Shown: positions 31,405 through 43,749 of the stretch, in pieces
How positions within the stretch are numbered: position 1 is the first letter of the stretch
Layout of the letters: every line of letters starts with the position of its first letter
From: Marasmius tenuissimus
Lineage: Eukaryota > Basidiomycota > Agaricomycetes > Agaricales > Marasmiaceae
DNA length: 64,000 nt
Reading direction: 5' to 3'
NCBI GenBank assembly: GCA_029532415.1
Contig: JAQOTA010000046.1
Location: 1,240,001-1,304,000, forward strand
Made by a program: the position numbers and the translations under genes
Notes under the pieces: generated by a model
Told to the model about the DNA's origin: nothing
What the model saw: only the letters and a program-made list of their open reading frames with translations
The model's database searches: none

Positions 31405-32839
31405 ATGGCTTTGAGGATTGCTTTTGGTACGTTCCAGCAGGATTATTATGTGGCACTGGACTACGGTCGCGGAATTTTGGCTCCCGTTCTGGTTATTGCG
31501 GTAAGAGCTGGTCGGCGTACTCCCTCCATGCTAGATTCATCTTTTTGATAGGGCCATCTTTTCCTCTATGGGTTCTACGTTTTGTTTTTCCGGTTCGAAG
31601 TCCTACTCTTGAGGAAGCGGAATAACGCCCAGGAATATCTTCTCTATCTCATCTCGGCCATTGCAACTTTTGTGTTAGCTACAATCAGCGTGCCTATCAG
31701 CATGGGCGCAGACATTATATCGCTTAGCCTCAGCCATTGGGTCGTCTCAGGCTTGGGCTCTACGACTACCTTCTTGAACGCGGGCGCTGCCCGGGGATCT
31801 TTGGAGTGAGTTGTATGCCGCTCTTGATTCTCGATTGAATCACTGAACGTGTCTCAAGGATCTGCCGCCTCGCCATTATCTTGTTAATGAGGTCAGGACT
31901 CAATGTCATGTCGTCGTACAATCCTCTTCTGATCGCCTAGTGCTAGCACGATGGCAGATACTATGCTAGTACGATGCTCGATGGAATTGAATCTGGTCCT
32001 TGATCATGGCTAACCAACCCGCAGGTATATCGGTGCTTCGTCATCTGGAATTGGAGCAGAAAGAGGTTCGCGATAATTGTCGTCGCGTGTTGCGTGGTTT
32101 TCAATGGTGAGGCTTACGAGCTTTTGTACCCTAGCCATCGACAAGCTTTCTTCCTATAGGATTAGCAGCAACCACATCGATCTGGATGACTGCGTCGCGA
32201 ACACCGTATCACGGCAGACTCATAGAACCGCCTGCTGTAGACCACCATCTGTACATTTTGAGTCTAATATCTGCCGCAAGCCACCTATCTATCAATCTCG
32301 TGTTGACGATCATGATAGGTTCGTTCCCCGGAGTTTGCGCGGATCCTGGCTCATCCTGATACTTCGTTTTTCTTTCCAGCTGGTAGAATCCTGTGGGTAG
32401 CACATATAGCGAGCCGCACTCAGGAATCCGACATCACACGATTTCGTATGATTGTAGTCATCATGTGAGTTTGACTTGGTATATTTTTCGTCACTTCAGC
32501 TGATGCAACTAGTAGTATCGAGTCCGGGGTGCTTCATGTGGCAGCCTGGGTTGGATTCTTGCTTGGTATGCGTGCGGGGGTTAACGTAGGGTCAATAGCG
32601 ATCCAGGTAGCAGTAAGTGTGGTCGTTGCGCTTTGAGCTGGCATTTCTGAGTCTGTCTTGATGGCATCAACTAGGCAATAGCCCCAACGCTTATCATTGT
32701 GCGGGCGAACATGACGAAGGAAGATGATACCGGCCAGAATTTTAGTCAGGGATCTCTCGCCGCTGTGGTAACCTCGATGGAGGAGCAGGTCATTCTGGGG
32801 AACATCAGCCTTCAGGAATCGTCACGCCCCGGAACATGA
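31405..32839 (+). CDS. Multi-pass (seven-helix type) membrane protein
   Basis: Nine exons join in phase: 31405-31500, 31552-31805, 31859-31891, 31941-31968, 32025-32106, 32160-32318, 32380-32464, 32513-32612, 32675-32839; 333 aa. The start is MALRIAFGTFQQDYYVALDY. Hydrophobic helices include ILAPVLVIAGHLFLYGFY, YLISAIATFVLATISVPI, RFAIIVVACCVVFNGLA, YILSLISAASHLSIN and VLHVAAWVGFLLGM. Characteristic ADTMLVYRCFVIW and PTLIIVRANM segments mark the fungal seven-transmembrane-like families that are abundant in Agaricomycetes and of unknown ligand. A short acidic cytosolic tail ends the protein. Exon 4 is only 28 nt, yet it supplies the conserved ADTML. It lies between GST paralogues 1 and 2 on the opposite strand. 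Confidence 0.7.
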
Positions 32840-33378
32840 GTTGGTTCGTACTTTTGGTCCTTGCAGCATCAAGCCCGAATGATTCGAAGCGTCTAAACCA
32901 AAGAGAAAAGGAACCATAAACACCACTCGTGTAGTTGTGCTTTTTGTCGACTCATGATTTGACCCCGAACACATCTGCCCCTCTACCACTCTAACTCCTA
33001 CCAGTCTGTATCTGGAGCTTTTTTTTTTGTCAGTATACATCCGTTAATGTCCTATATCTCCTTTTTCACGGCTATACGAGACGTAGTCGCACTTACTTAC
33101 ATTCGAGTACTTCATGTCCCGCTGCCACTTCCACTCAAGCACTCTCCATGTGCTTTCCGGTGCGATACAATCAATTTGACGCTATTTAGACTCCTAAACA
33201 AACCTAAATGTTGAGTTTTGTACGCACCGAAGGCCGAGGACAGGCCAAGGCTAGTTTCAGCATGTTGTCGAGCCAATGTGGACGTACGAGATGCTCAAGA
33301 TACCGCTAGGACACAGTAAATGCTTACGAGATCGATTTGAATTAGTATGAGCTGTTCCTTGTGGGGAATAGGTACGCC
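32840..33378. other. Spacer between convergent genes
   Basis: Convergent 3' flanks of the membrane protein and GST paralogue 2; nothing recognisable. Confidence 0.4.
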
Positions 33379-34157
33379 CTACTCCGACACCATCTGACTC
33401 TCGTGTTTTGCTGCGATATCAACAGCCCTTCCCACATTCCCATCCGCCCAAGAGCTCATATCCTTCCACTCATCGCTCTCCACCCCGAAGGCTATTTTCA
33501 CTATCCCGGCAATGACCCCCAGCACCATATTAGCAAACACGAACTCGTTATCTTCCACATCCACCCTCTTGACTTCATTGAACGCCTTTTTCGATTTTAC
33601 CCACGCCTCCTTCTCCTGCTCCTTCGTGAACTTTATGGACGTGTACATCGCTTCCTCTCCACGTCTGATCCTATCCTGCTTCATTTCTTCGGAAAATAGA
33701 TCCCATATTCTGACCATGAGAAGCGGAAATACTGGTCCGATTGCCTGCATCCAGGCATTGATGAGATCTTCTTGAGCCTTCTCCGAGCCCTCGGCAAACA
33801 ACCTTGGCGCATCGGGATAGACTTTGTCGAGGTACTTGGCGATATCAAGAGAATCCGAAACCGCCTTCTTGTTATCGTGGTCGTAAATGAAGGGGACGGT
33901 GTATTTGGGTGTTCCGTCGGCAGAGGTGGTCGTGGGAGGTGCACCAACAGATTTAGCGGTGGGCTCAATCGAATCAAGTGAGAGATTGACGAGGGTGAAC
34001 GGTATCTTCTTGTAGTTCAAGGCGAAGCTAGTAGTTAGATCGTTAGCTCAGGTTACGACGACGAGATGATGGCGGCATACATAATTTTTCGGACGTGTGG
34101 TGAGCACCCGAGATGCTTGGGAAGTGTGGAGGGACCCATGTCGTAGAGAGTAATCAT
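33379..34157 (-). CDS. Glutathione S-transferase, etherase/LigE-like (paralogue 2)
   Basis: Two exons (34157-34081, 34027-33379; 53-bp intron) give 241 aa, with the same first-exon length (77 nt) and splice phase as paralogue 1. It starts MITLYDMGPSTLPKHLGCSP. The conserved core is YTVPFIYDHDNKKAVSDSL with DIAKYLDKVYPDAPRLF. The C-terminal helical domain differs most (e.g. QAIGPVFPLLMVRIWDLFSE). It is probably catalytically competent and cytosolic. Together with its neighbours it forms a tandem family on one strand, which suggests local duplication and possible division of substrates or induction conditions. Confidence 0.85.
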
Positions 34158-34244
34158 TTTGATGCGCTCAAAAATTAGGATAAGAATACGAGTCTGAAAG
34201 TCGGGGGATGTGAGATGATGGCAAGCTCAGATTCACGTATGGTC

Positions 34245-34252
34245 TTTATATA
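34245..34252 (-). promoter_or_regulatory. TATA box of GST paralogue 2
   Basis: TATATAAA on the minus strand, about 90 bp upstream of the ATG. Confidence 0.5.
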
Positions 34253-34947
34253 TTTCTACTCTCCTATACACGTCGGGATGGTCCACAAAATGTAAGGAAG
34301 GTCAACCGGGGAGCCTAAAAGTGACCAGGGACGGGATTGCCGCCTGAACACGTCTGTGCGGCGATTCAAGCGTAACAAGAAGATCCGCAACACTCAGAAC
34401 TTGACTTGCTGAATAGACAAAATGCGGCGCCAGCGGTATATGATTGAAAATCCCCGATACATTGTGTTGAGTATCGTACTCATAAGCTTGCATGTTTTAC
34501 TCATTTCCCGACCGTTGCGGGAAATGGGTAGGTACCCGAAATACCCAGCAATCTATACAATAACATTGACATCAACTGAGTACTGAGTTCCGAGTATCTA
34601 CGGAAACGTGATCGGGGGCTTCGTGCCGGCCGTGGCAATTTTTTATCCAGTTTGCCTTTCACCACCACCTACACGCGGCAGCCTCGACCTTTGGCCTACA
34701 TCAAGACGATATGGCCACAGGAATAATACTGCCCATGTTGCAAGGTATAACCGAACGATCATGTTGGAGCTAGGAGATTGCTTGAGGGACAAAGGCGAAG
34801 GTCCCTAATTCCCTACATTACATTTTGCCCCCACCGAAACTAAGTTGATTCGTACAGATGTGCACTACAGTATACGGTCGGAGAATTGCGGGAATGCCAT
34901 CATACAGGGTATTAAGACCTAGTGACCGGATTAGGAAGTGCCAGTTA
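34253..34947. other. Promoter region between GST paralogues, no gene
   Basis: No coding features; short unrelated open frames only. Confidence 0.4.
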
Positions 34948-35734
34948 CTACCCCAGCACCATCTGGCTCTCGTTTCCTAACGTCGCGTCAGTGACTTTCC
35001 CTACAAACCCACCGGCCCAAGAGCTCATATCCCTCCACTCATTGCTCTTCTCCCCGAAAGACATCTTCACCACCGAACCCAGCACTGCCAACACCAGCTT
35101 TGCGAAAACGTACTCATTATCGTCCTCATTCAATCTCTTGGCCGAGTCCTCAAATGCCTTCTTCGCCCTCTCCCACGCATCCCTCTCCTGCTCCTTCGTG
35201 AACTTTGGGAAAGAGGTGTACATCGCTGCTTCTCCATGCCTTACTCTCGCTTCCTTCATCCCTCCGGCCATTAGATCCCATGTTTTGAGCATTATGATCG
35301 GGAATATTGGTCCAACCGCCTGCGTCAGCGCATTGATGAGGTGCTCCTGAACTTTCTCCGAGCCCTCCGTAAAAAGCTTCGGGCTATCAGGATAGGCCTT
35401 GTCAAGGTATTTCGCGACATCCAGCGAATCCGATACAGTTTTGTTGTTTTTATGGTCGTGGATGAAGGGGACAGTGTATTTAGGTGTTCCATCGGCCTTG
35501 GTGGTTGTGGGTGCCGCACCAACAGACTTGGCGGTGAGTTCAAGGGAGTCGAGCAGAAGATTGACGACGGTGAAAGGTATTTTCTTGTAGTTCAGAGCAA
35601 AGCTGCCAGTAGTGCTGCTGTTAGCTGTCTGCATGACGGTAGGGCGAAGTAACAAACACGATCTTCCGGACTTGAGGTGAGCATCCGATATGCTTGGGGA
35701 GCGTGGAGGGACCTAAGTCATAGAGAGTGATCAT
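34948..35734 (-). CDS. Glutathione S-transferase, etherase/LigE-like (paralogue 3)
   Basis: Two exons (35734-35658, 35602-34948; 55-bp intron) give 243 aa. It starts MITLYDLGPSTLPKHIGCSP, and the second exon enters FALNYKKIPFTVV. The glutathione-binding region is YTVPFIHDHKNNKTVSDSL and the C-terminal domain contains QAVGPIFPIIMLKTWDLMAG. It is closest to paralogue 2 (QAxGPxFPxxMxxxWDL shared), so the 2/3 pair likely arose after the split from paralogue 1. No damage seen. Confidence 0.85.
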
Positions 35735-35825
35735 TCTCTAGTGCAGTCGAAGATTAGGATTATAGACCAGAACCCGAGTCCCAAAGATGGGGGATGTGAT
35801 CCAACAGGGACTGCGTAGTATGGAC

Positions 35826-35831
35826 TTTATA
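35826..35831 (-). promoter_or_regulatory. TATA box of GST paralogue 3
   Basis: TATAAA on the minus strand, about 92 bp upstream of the ATG. Confidence 0.5.
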
Positions 35832-37006
35832 TGTCCCTACAATTGTATCAATATTGGTATTGGATGGTCGCACCTGACCTTCGAGACTTTAGCCTTATGG
35901 TCAAATGGGGCGCTCAAAGCGATCTAAATATGATTGATACAGTATCCTGTCCCCATCTGACGTCAAGAACCTGCCTACTATTGATACTTATCGCCAGGTT
36001 GTTGCGGGAGATGGTACTTGTCTGTACATGGACTCGCTGCAGCACAATGCCACAGTCGTCTGGATATCAGCCGGATATCTCGGAGACCTGTAATACTAAC
36101 TCCGGTGGATTTTTGTGCCGGCGGCAATCGTGGCGATCCGTCTTTGCTTTTTTTTTTTTGCTTTCAATCACCATCTCCTCGTACCCTCAAGAGTCGACTT
36201 AACTACATCAAGAAGGTGAAAACAATGCGAGTGTTGCCACTTCCGCGTTCAAACGATCGGGTAACTCGAGCCATCGAGCTTCCCATTAACCTCACCCATT
36301 CTCATGCGGCAAATCCTCAATAGGATCTCTCGATTCTCGAAAGCTGTATTTGCCCCAGGCTTCGCCAGCTCGCGTTCTTGGCCGATTTCACACAGAACCT
36401 TGTGCCGATCATTTCGATCGTAATCTCGAACCCAGAAAGCGCTGCAACGAGTAATATTGTACTTGCCAAGGAGTTTAGAACTTGATATGAACCCCGAGTG
36501 CACATACGTAAACCCTGGAGCCTGGACATTGGTCGCGACCTTGGTCCCGTTGCTCTGATGATTGAAACGTTGATGCTGGAGCTAATCTCAAATTACTTCA
36601 TGTAAAAATGGCGGTATCGACCTCTCGAGCTCGAAGAAACCGCGGGCTTCTTAACTAACTCGTGATTATTCCGTGCATATAGAATACTAGGTTCTCGAGG
36701 AGTACCCTCGAACGTATGCGTCGTATTCAAAGGAGTGACGAATTTGCCCTCAAAGGGCGATCAGGGGAACCTTTGATGGTCGTCTCAAGTTACACCAACG
36801 GCGGCCCTAAAAGCCTGAAACTCGTCCCGGCATCGCCACCAGCCTCCAAGTTATGATGGTCCTGCATCAACTGTTCTTCACCCTTCCCCTCCCTTCCCAC
36901 TTTCTTCTTCAAAGGAAGGGTCACGGTCCACCTTTTTTTCTTCTTCTCCTCCTTTCTATTCACTTTGGCCGGTTCCATTTTGAAACCCAGTTATCGAACG
37001 TCTTAC
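35832..37006. other. Intergenic region, divergent promoters
   Basis: Lies between GST paralogue 3 and a DUF6534 gene. It holds a poly-T tract at 36149-36159. No gene is supported. Confidence 0.4.
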
Positions 37007-39892
37007 ATGTCTCAAGCTGCCGGCGCGTCGACGATCACACCTGGTAAAGATGTCTCTTCCGTGGTGGATCCAATCTTTTTCGGTGCGTGTTGCTATCTCG
37101 GAATTATACTAGATACTGATGCCTCACTCGTATGCCTACTCAGGTTCTCAGATCGCGATATGGTATGGCCTCAACCTGTCGTTGAGCTTTGGGGATTCAA
37201 CCTGACCTCGCTCAAAGCATTTTTGGATTTTGCATATCGCAGACGTGGACATATCTGACAAGGAACGAGGATGGTTGGATTCTTAGGTCTATGGTGCGCG
37301 TGTGAGAATTGAAGTCAACGTTCAATGCTGAAAAGCTGATTCCTTACATATCCCCTAGGTTATCTTTCTTTTGTAAATCATTTCCCGCCTCATTGCTCAC
37401 TGGGTGATCCACTCTCAACGCGTCCTCCGGCTAGTCTTATGGTCTTTGCGTGCACGCTACTCGACGTCCTCATGCTCCATCATTACTTCGTGTGTTTGCT
37501 CGAGAAGTCTAGTGAAAGATCTCCAAGCTCACTTCAGTCCGGGTTTGTAGGTCCGGAACTTCGGCAATATATTCGAGTTCTCAGTGATCATACCGTGGGT
37601 GGCCTCACAAAGATCTATGTATACATTTCAGCGTCGCGCTCAATCACGCATGTTCAGGGAGTTATCATCTTTCACACTCTTCACTCTTATTATCGTTATT
37701 GTGTGAGTACGCTAGAGTCCTCAAAACATTCTCTCGCTGATCCGAGCATTCAGCTGTGACATTTGCTTTGCCTCCCGAGTTTGGCTCAGTAGGTTTACTT
37801 CTGGCTTACGATCCGATTGAGGCACGTAATTGAATCTCTCAAAAGTCAAGCGTCTCCATTGGTCAATACCAGCCGCAATCGTACGTTGCGTACTCTCAAT
37901 TGGCACACCTCCCCGTTGATTTATCCGGATTCTGACCCTGTGGATTTTAGATGGTAACAGCATTGGGTGCATTAGGTACGGTGTGTTTATCAGATCCGTC
38001 ATCGGACTTCCCCATTCTGATTCCCAATCAGGGCCAGGAATCAGTGAGCAGACTTTACTTGCGCCGTTTCCAGGGTCCTCACGCATCGAAGGCCTTGTGA
38101 ACAGCTTATTCACAATCAAAAGTGTTCCAGCACTCAACTCAACTCAGCGAAAGGTCTGAATATACTCTATAGTGATTATCGGTCATCTGCCGCTCATTCT
38201 ACCCCCCGAAATCAGGTCGAAGTCGCTTTCATCAATATCCTAGCGGCCCTATCTCAAGGCATGGCAACATTTGCACTGTGGTGGTGCTTTCGTGACCATG
38301 TCGGAGAGCACGAGTCGAAGAGGTACGCTCCTTGTCCCTTGCACTGCAATGTCAACCAGCAACTGAGTTTGAGCTTTCGTTAAGTTCACCCCAATCGTTT
38401 CTTCAGCGAATGCTTGTTTTTTTTGTGAACAGAGGGGTATTGTTATCAGCGAACCAACTTTTGACCGCCTTCACTTTCTTCAATCATCCAGAGAAGCTGT
38501 ACTGGTGAGCAACACTTAGATCCCGGGATAGGTCAGTCGTGACTAATCCCTTGATGTCCTATCAGGGCACCGTTTCATCAGATGCTAGCGCCCCTATACT
38601 TCATCACATTGAGTGGGTCGTCCCCAATTTTCGGTTAATCTACAAGGCTCACTCCCATCATTGTGTAACTACAGTGGCAACGTGAGTGGCTTCAACCCCA
38701 TTCTTATCAATCTCTAAGCCTTCGTTATGGTTCAGCCTGAACGCCCGGACGAAGATGCGATTGAAGAAGGATATACTTCTCCATAGTCAAACCAATGTCT
38801 TCGGGGCGTCAACATATCACGGCGAAAATGACGTTCCGCCTGTACCTTACGCCCATGATATCCGACATCGCCAGGCCTCTGTTGCGGTTACCCCATTCCC
38901 ACCGCCAATACGAAGACCAACAGTGAGTCGCTCACGGCTCGCTTGAGGTCCCAGCCCAATCGCTAAATCATTTCCCCATAGCTGCCATTGATGGATAGTC
39001 AGACCGGGCTGCGTGATGGTGTGCCCCACGACAAGAAAAGTAAAGAGAAGGGGAAGGAAAAACTGACAAGTGACGAGCCGAGGAGTCGTTCAGAACCAAG
39101 GCCGCCAGAGAAGGATCGTGTGGGATCCCTCGCCAAACGGGAGAATACGTCGCGGGCCATTGATCCCTTGAACACTCGAGGTGCGTCATCTTTCGCTCTT
39201 TCGAGCTCAATTTGACTGACCTGCGCCCCTTCGAAAGCACAAAACTTGAACGTACAAGACATGCAGACTCGGCCCCACCCCAATTTCTTAGTGACGAACC
39301 GAGTTGACTCCGACAAACAATCGACGAGCTCTGCTGGATACTATGATCCGTATACCACGAGCGAGTTTGGTACGACTGATAAGACGAACTCGGGTACGAG
39401 CACGGAATCGGTACGTAGATTAAATCTTCATTGTGTTTGGATTCCCCTCACAGCTGCGAACAGGACGACTCGGAGAGCTGTTCTGATTCTAGGTCAACGT
39501 TATTAGGCTCGCGTAGAAGCTCTACCCTACCTCCGACGACTCGCCCTCCCCTACCACTTCAGCCTCTACGACATAGAGATCAAACACTCTTAGAGCCAGC
39601 AGTGAGTGGGCAGAGTGCTCAAGTGAGTTTTCGATTATATGACGGGTCGACACAGTGCACTGACCCGGTGACAAGCCGCCCCGAAGGTTGCCTGCAGTCC
39701 CAAAACGTTTACAGACATCATGACAGTGTCATGATCAGGACATCATGTAAAGATATTTCAGCGTTCGCTACTACGCTGCCTATTACTTATATAATGTACA
39801 TACTCAGGGTTATAACTCGATTTATATCTCGACGTGACTTAGTCTTTGCTCGGGCAGAAAGGGAGCGGATCGTTCCCCTTCCGAGAACTTAG
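37007..39892 (+). CDS. DUF6534-type seven-helix membrane protein with long tail
   Basis: Starts MSQAAGASTITPGKDVSSVV. Exons 37007-37082, 37144-37162 (19 nt) and 37218-37286 join in phase to give the first helix followed by GFCISQTWTYLTRNEDGW, the typical DUF6534 loop. A later exon from 37435 gives LMVFACTLLDVLMLHHYF (helix 2). From 38215 on come VEVAFINILAALSQGMATFA, LLSANQLLTAFTFFNHPEK, APFHQMLAPLYFITL and LNARTKMR, the family's last helices and signature end. The cytosolic tail is long and Ser/Pro/Lys-rich (about 38760-39640). Exons between 37490 and 38150 and the exact 3' end could not be settled by eye. Role unknown; the family is proposed to be receptor-like. Confidence 0.6.
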
Positions 39893-40109
39893 TTTGGGAA
39901 TGTTTTCAGCCGCTGCTGATACTTGAATTGAAACGATCCCGGAGCTCTATCAATACACTCGCGGAAGTCGGGCAAGGACTTCATGGTTTTGAAAGTGGAA
40001 TTGAGAGAATGGAGCTAAGTCGCAAAATTTGAGTATACTTTGGATTCAAATCGCAGACATAAAGACAAAGAGAGACAAATGATACAATGTGTTACAAAAA
40101 GGTCCGGTT

Positions 40110-41001
40110 TCACAACTTTGTACTGTCCTTCAAGTCCCAAGTCTTCTTGACCCCACCCAACACTTCGCCAACGGCCCCTTTTTTGGAGTCCTTCCCTTCC
40201 TTCTCCTGGTGATAGTCGTCCTTGTCGTCGTACTTACCCTTGTGTTCGTCGTCGTACTTATCCTCGTGGCCGTAATCATCCTTCCCCTTGTCTCCGTTAC
40301 TACCCTCACCCGTCGGAACCAGTTCCTTGACAGTACCCCAAACGTCGTGGACGAGACCCGATTCCTTATACTCTCCGTCCTTGTCGCCGTGGCCACCGTT
40401 CTGAGGAGGGTACTCAGGTTTGTGGGTAGGGTATTCGGGCTCATGAGGATAGTTCGGCGTGTGAGGAGGCTTAGAGTCGGCCTTGTTATGATCGTAGCCG
40501 TCCTTTCCCTCGTAACTGCCCTCGCCGCTCGCCCCGAGACTACCCAAAGTATCGAACGCTCCGCCGATTAGACCCATCTTATCTCCTCCGTCCTCATCTG
40601 TGTGGCCGGGGTTGTGGGAAGGAGAGTCGGCCTGGTGGGGAGGGTAGCCGGGTTTGTGAGAAGGGTAGTCCGGCTTTTGAGGGGCATAGTTCAGCTTTTG
40701 GGGAGGGTAGTCGGGCTTGTGAGGCTCGTAATCGTCCTTGCTGTCGTAGTCGTCCGTGCGCTTATCCATGTATCTCAAAGCCTGGTAGTAGGTACCAACT
40801 AGATGCACGGGAGGAGAAGATCATCAGGGCACTGCACGAGCGGAGCACAGGAAATTTAAAATACGTACTGTGGGTCGGAACGTCCTGGAAATACCCAATA
40901 ATAGGGTTGTCGCATCCTCCGGGAGCGGGGCGGTATGCAACGGGACCTGCTAGCACCGCGGGTAGGACAAAAGCGAGGAGAGTGAGGGATTTCTGTTGCA
41001 T
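40110..41001 (-). CDS. Secreted Pro/Tyr/Lys-rich repeat protein
   Basis: Two exons (41001-40869, 40798-40110; 70-bp intron) give 273 aa. The signal peptide is MQQKSLTLLAFVLPAVLAGP. A short conserved-looking start (GGCDNPIIGYFQDVPTH, GTYYQALRYMDKR) is followed by repeats of the form K-P-x-Y-P-P-x-K / H-K-P-x-Y-P, then two Gly-rich segments (GLIGGAFDTLGSLGASGEG and GLVHDVWGTVKELVPTGEG), and a D/K/Y/H-rich end. It reads as an intrinsically disordered extracellular or cell-wall protein; a role in walls, adhesion or host interaction is inference. The only cysteine in the mature part is in GGCDN. Confidence 0.75.
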
Positions 41002-41090
41002 TATGGGAGAGAAGAGACTCGGATGATAGAAGAACGATAGAGCTGGTTGGAGCTGGAAAATTATAGCGACAGCTGGGATCCTTTTATACG

Positions 41091-41098
41091 CCCCAGGT
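41091..41098 (-). promoter_or_regulatory. TATA box of the secreted repeat protein
   Basis: TATAAAAG on the minus strand, about 95 bp upstream of the ATG. Confidence 0.55.
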
Positions 41099-41099
41099 C

Positions 41100-42368
41100 C
41101 TGTACATTACGTCGTTTCTTTGTCGGAAACCGTGACACTAGGAGAACTTGTCAGGAAGAAGTTGAAGCGAGGACGTTTATTCAATAACACTTGCTCTCAG
41201 ACTGGGGGGAACCGCGATCGGGGTGGCTTCTCTGATCTTTTCGTATACCGTCAACTCGATTGGCGGTCCGAATGTATCTTTCTTAAAACTAACACACATT
41301 GTCTGCCTCAAATGCCCAGACAACTGTCTTATACGTGGAGGCTGCATGATGTGGATGTCGACCATATTAACCACCATCTCGTGAATTCCGAAATCGAGGG
41401 GTAACTGCCTTCGTCCTTCTCCGATACGCCTACCAGTGAATATACGGAGTTGCAGCGAACGATCGAGTAGCTTGGCCGCGTCATTCCTTCAGGGTCCGTG
41501 GCGAGCACTGTGAATCTCGTCTTAAAAATTGGAGATTAGAAAGACAGAAGCTCGCCGGAAGGGTAGAGGAGATAGTACGACGATCCATTCAGATGACGAA
41601 TTTCCGGTTTCGACTGAGACTCCCGAGACGGACTGACGAGTGGAAGCTTGTTTGGGGGTTCGGAGTCGATTTCAAACTTTGCAGAGAGACACCGCGCATA
41701 CTAGGTTAGCTGAAGCCAAACGAGTAGGTAGATCTGAGATAGCCTGACCAATGGGTCCACCACCTGTGAATGAGTATCGATGTCGGAACTTGCACCCTCG
41801 TTGGTGGGGTTCCGCCTAACCTCCTTTAAACCCTATCTCGCGTAGGACATCCCGTGAAGAAGCTGGATCCCAACAGGAGAGCCCCCCTTTTGGGCCAGTG
41901 GGCTAAGAGTCATCCAGATTTGAGAGGTTTTGTGGCCCGAAACAAAGACAGTCTCGCAGTAATGCTAAGATTCCCTATTATAATAGAGCATCGAGAGTTC
42001 ATCAGCCAATGAACAGAGGAACCAGGGGAGTTCAGAAGCACTTAGAAAAATACAAGAGGCGCGGAGCGACGTGATGTCGATGTTTTGAGCTCGGCCTCAG
42101 GTAGAAACAAGACGATAGAAATTGCGGCTGTTCCAACGCATGAGACCCCTCAATGGGTGCGGTCAGTCCGATTGAGCCCGGGGTCAACTCACCTTTGGCC
42201 ACTTCCAAGCCATTCTTCTCTTACTGGCGAGCTTTGGTGGGTATGGTACCAGCAGACAACGAATAATTGAATCGCCGTGTTGAAGTCGTGCTCGAGTCGT
42301 GGTGGCCCTGGTGGGAGTCAATCTTGTAATTGACCCAAGGGGAGCCGCCGATTGGAATCATGGACATA
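41100..42368. other. Gene-free region before the transposon nest
   Basis: No coding region supported. Sequence near 42320-42366 ('gccgccgattggaatc') recurs inverted at 48385-48415. Confidence 0.4.
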
Positions 42369-42633
42369 CAGTTACGGCCAAAATTGATGTCCTTTCCCCA
42401 TTTGGGAAGGTCGCCGAGGCTGGGTCATCTCCTCCTCCTCCCCGCTCTCCCCCAACTCGTCGCGAGCCATAAATGATCGAGAGAATATGTTTCATCGATA
42501 ACAACGATAGAGAACGGGTAAGGTAGGGTAGAATGACGTGCAATCTGCAATGACCATGGTGGGTGCCCATTCGACAGTGGGACCTCGGCGACCTTCCCAA
42601 ATGGGGAAAGGACATCAATTTTGGCCGTAACTG
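42369..42633. mobile_element. MITE with ~51-bp TIRs and TA target duplication (Tc1/mariner-like)
   Basis: Left end CAGTTACGGCCAAAATTGAT is repeated inverted at the right end, identical for about 51 bp, to ...GGCCGTAACTG. TA dinucleotides flank both ends (42367-42368, 42634-42635). No coding capacity; 265 bp. Confidence 0.8.
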
Positions 42634-42728
42634 TAGGTATGGTCGCGTGGACTGGCGTGAGAAAATGATATCCGCCCTCTCGCTGACAGCGGCGCAGCCC
42701 ACGTTTTGCCCATGTAGTATCTCATTTA

Positions 42729-43252
42729 GAGTCTGTTTGGATAGTTCACAGGTCCTGGGTCCGGACCCAGTTTTCAGGTTTCGGAACATGCCGGGATCAC
42801 GTGTGTAGGCGCGCCAGTCGAGCGCTCTTCGAAGACTCTTTGCTTTTCGTTCATTATCCATCCCAAAGTTGCGTTCCAACGCGTAAAAACGATCAAAGTT
42901 CATGAAAAGTGCTATAATAAAGGAAATAAACGGCTTAGAACGCAAGAGACCCTCATTTTGTGTATACATGCACGCGATTACACGCACCAGGATTAGTTTC
43001 AGCTGGTTTCCGGTACTCGGGCAAGAATGCAGGTGTGTAGGTTAGATATATTATAACCAATGGGTTGTTTGCACTCAAAACATTGAGCTCTGTAGTCCTT
43101 TGGTTTGTGAATCAATTTTGGAAAGTTCATCCCAAATCAGTTCAAGAACCTACGAGCGGTCGCCCGACGCGCCCACACACGTGATCCCGGCATGTTCCGA
43201 AACCTGAAAACTGGGTCCGGACCCAGGACCTGGGAACTATCCAAACAGACTC
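42729..43252. mobile_element. MITE with ~85-bp TIRs and TTA target duplication (Harbinger/Tourist-like)
   Basis: Left arm GAGTCTGTTTGGATAGTTC... and right arm ...GAACTATCCAAACAGACTC are inverted repeats for about 85 bp with about two to three mismatches. TTA flanks both ends (42726-42728, 43253-43255), the target site of PIF/Harbinger-type elements. 524 bp, no transposase. Confidence 0.8.
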
Positions 43253-43749
43253 TTAAGCAGGGCCGGCAAGCGGCAGGGCCCGCTACTGCCTTTCCTCAGT
43301 GCTTCAGTCCAGAGGGTCAGATGCAACTTGTAACCGAACAACTGTTTGCGAACTGTTTGTCAAGTTAGCTCGTATTCTTTGGCTACCTTTGGCCCGAGCT
43401 GAGATGTCAGCCCCAGAATTGTACTTGCCGCCTGCAACGGCAATGAAACAGACCAACCGTGACTTAGATGCACGGCTGCATAGTACATTATGATTGCTAG
43501 CTGTGAAGTTTCAATGTTCTCCTCCATCATCTAAGGAAAAAAGTCCTCAGACCAAGAGAGAGCCACGGAAAGAGAGCGAGTGAACTATTACTAGGCTATC
43601 CAAACATAGAGAAAGGCTGCGGTTACCCAAGTAGTAAACAATAGTTAGACGGGCCTCCCCACTGGTCGTCGCTCGGCCTTCGGCCAGCTCCTCCCAGTGA
43701 GAAGGGGGGGAGCCCCCCTCACCCCCTTTAATGCCAGAGAAATAACATA
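43253..43749. other. Spacer with a GC-rich palindrome
   Basis: Around 43660-43705 a 'cactggtcgtcgctcggcc' / 'ggccagctcctcccagtg' imperfect palindrome is followed by a G-run and a C-run that could pair. No gene. Confidence 0.4.

Noticed and set aside
40089..40571. 160-codon plus-strand frame rich in Val/Leu, resembling a membrane protein
   Set aside because: It is the antisense of Asp/Lys/Tyr-rich repeats in the secreted protein; Val/Leu arise from complementing those codons.
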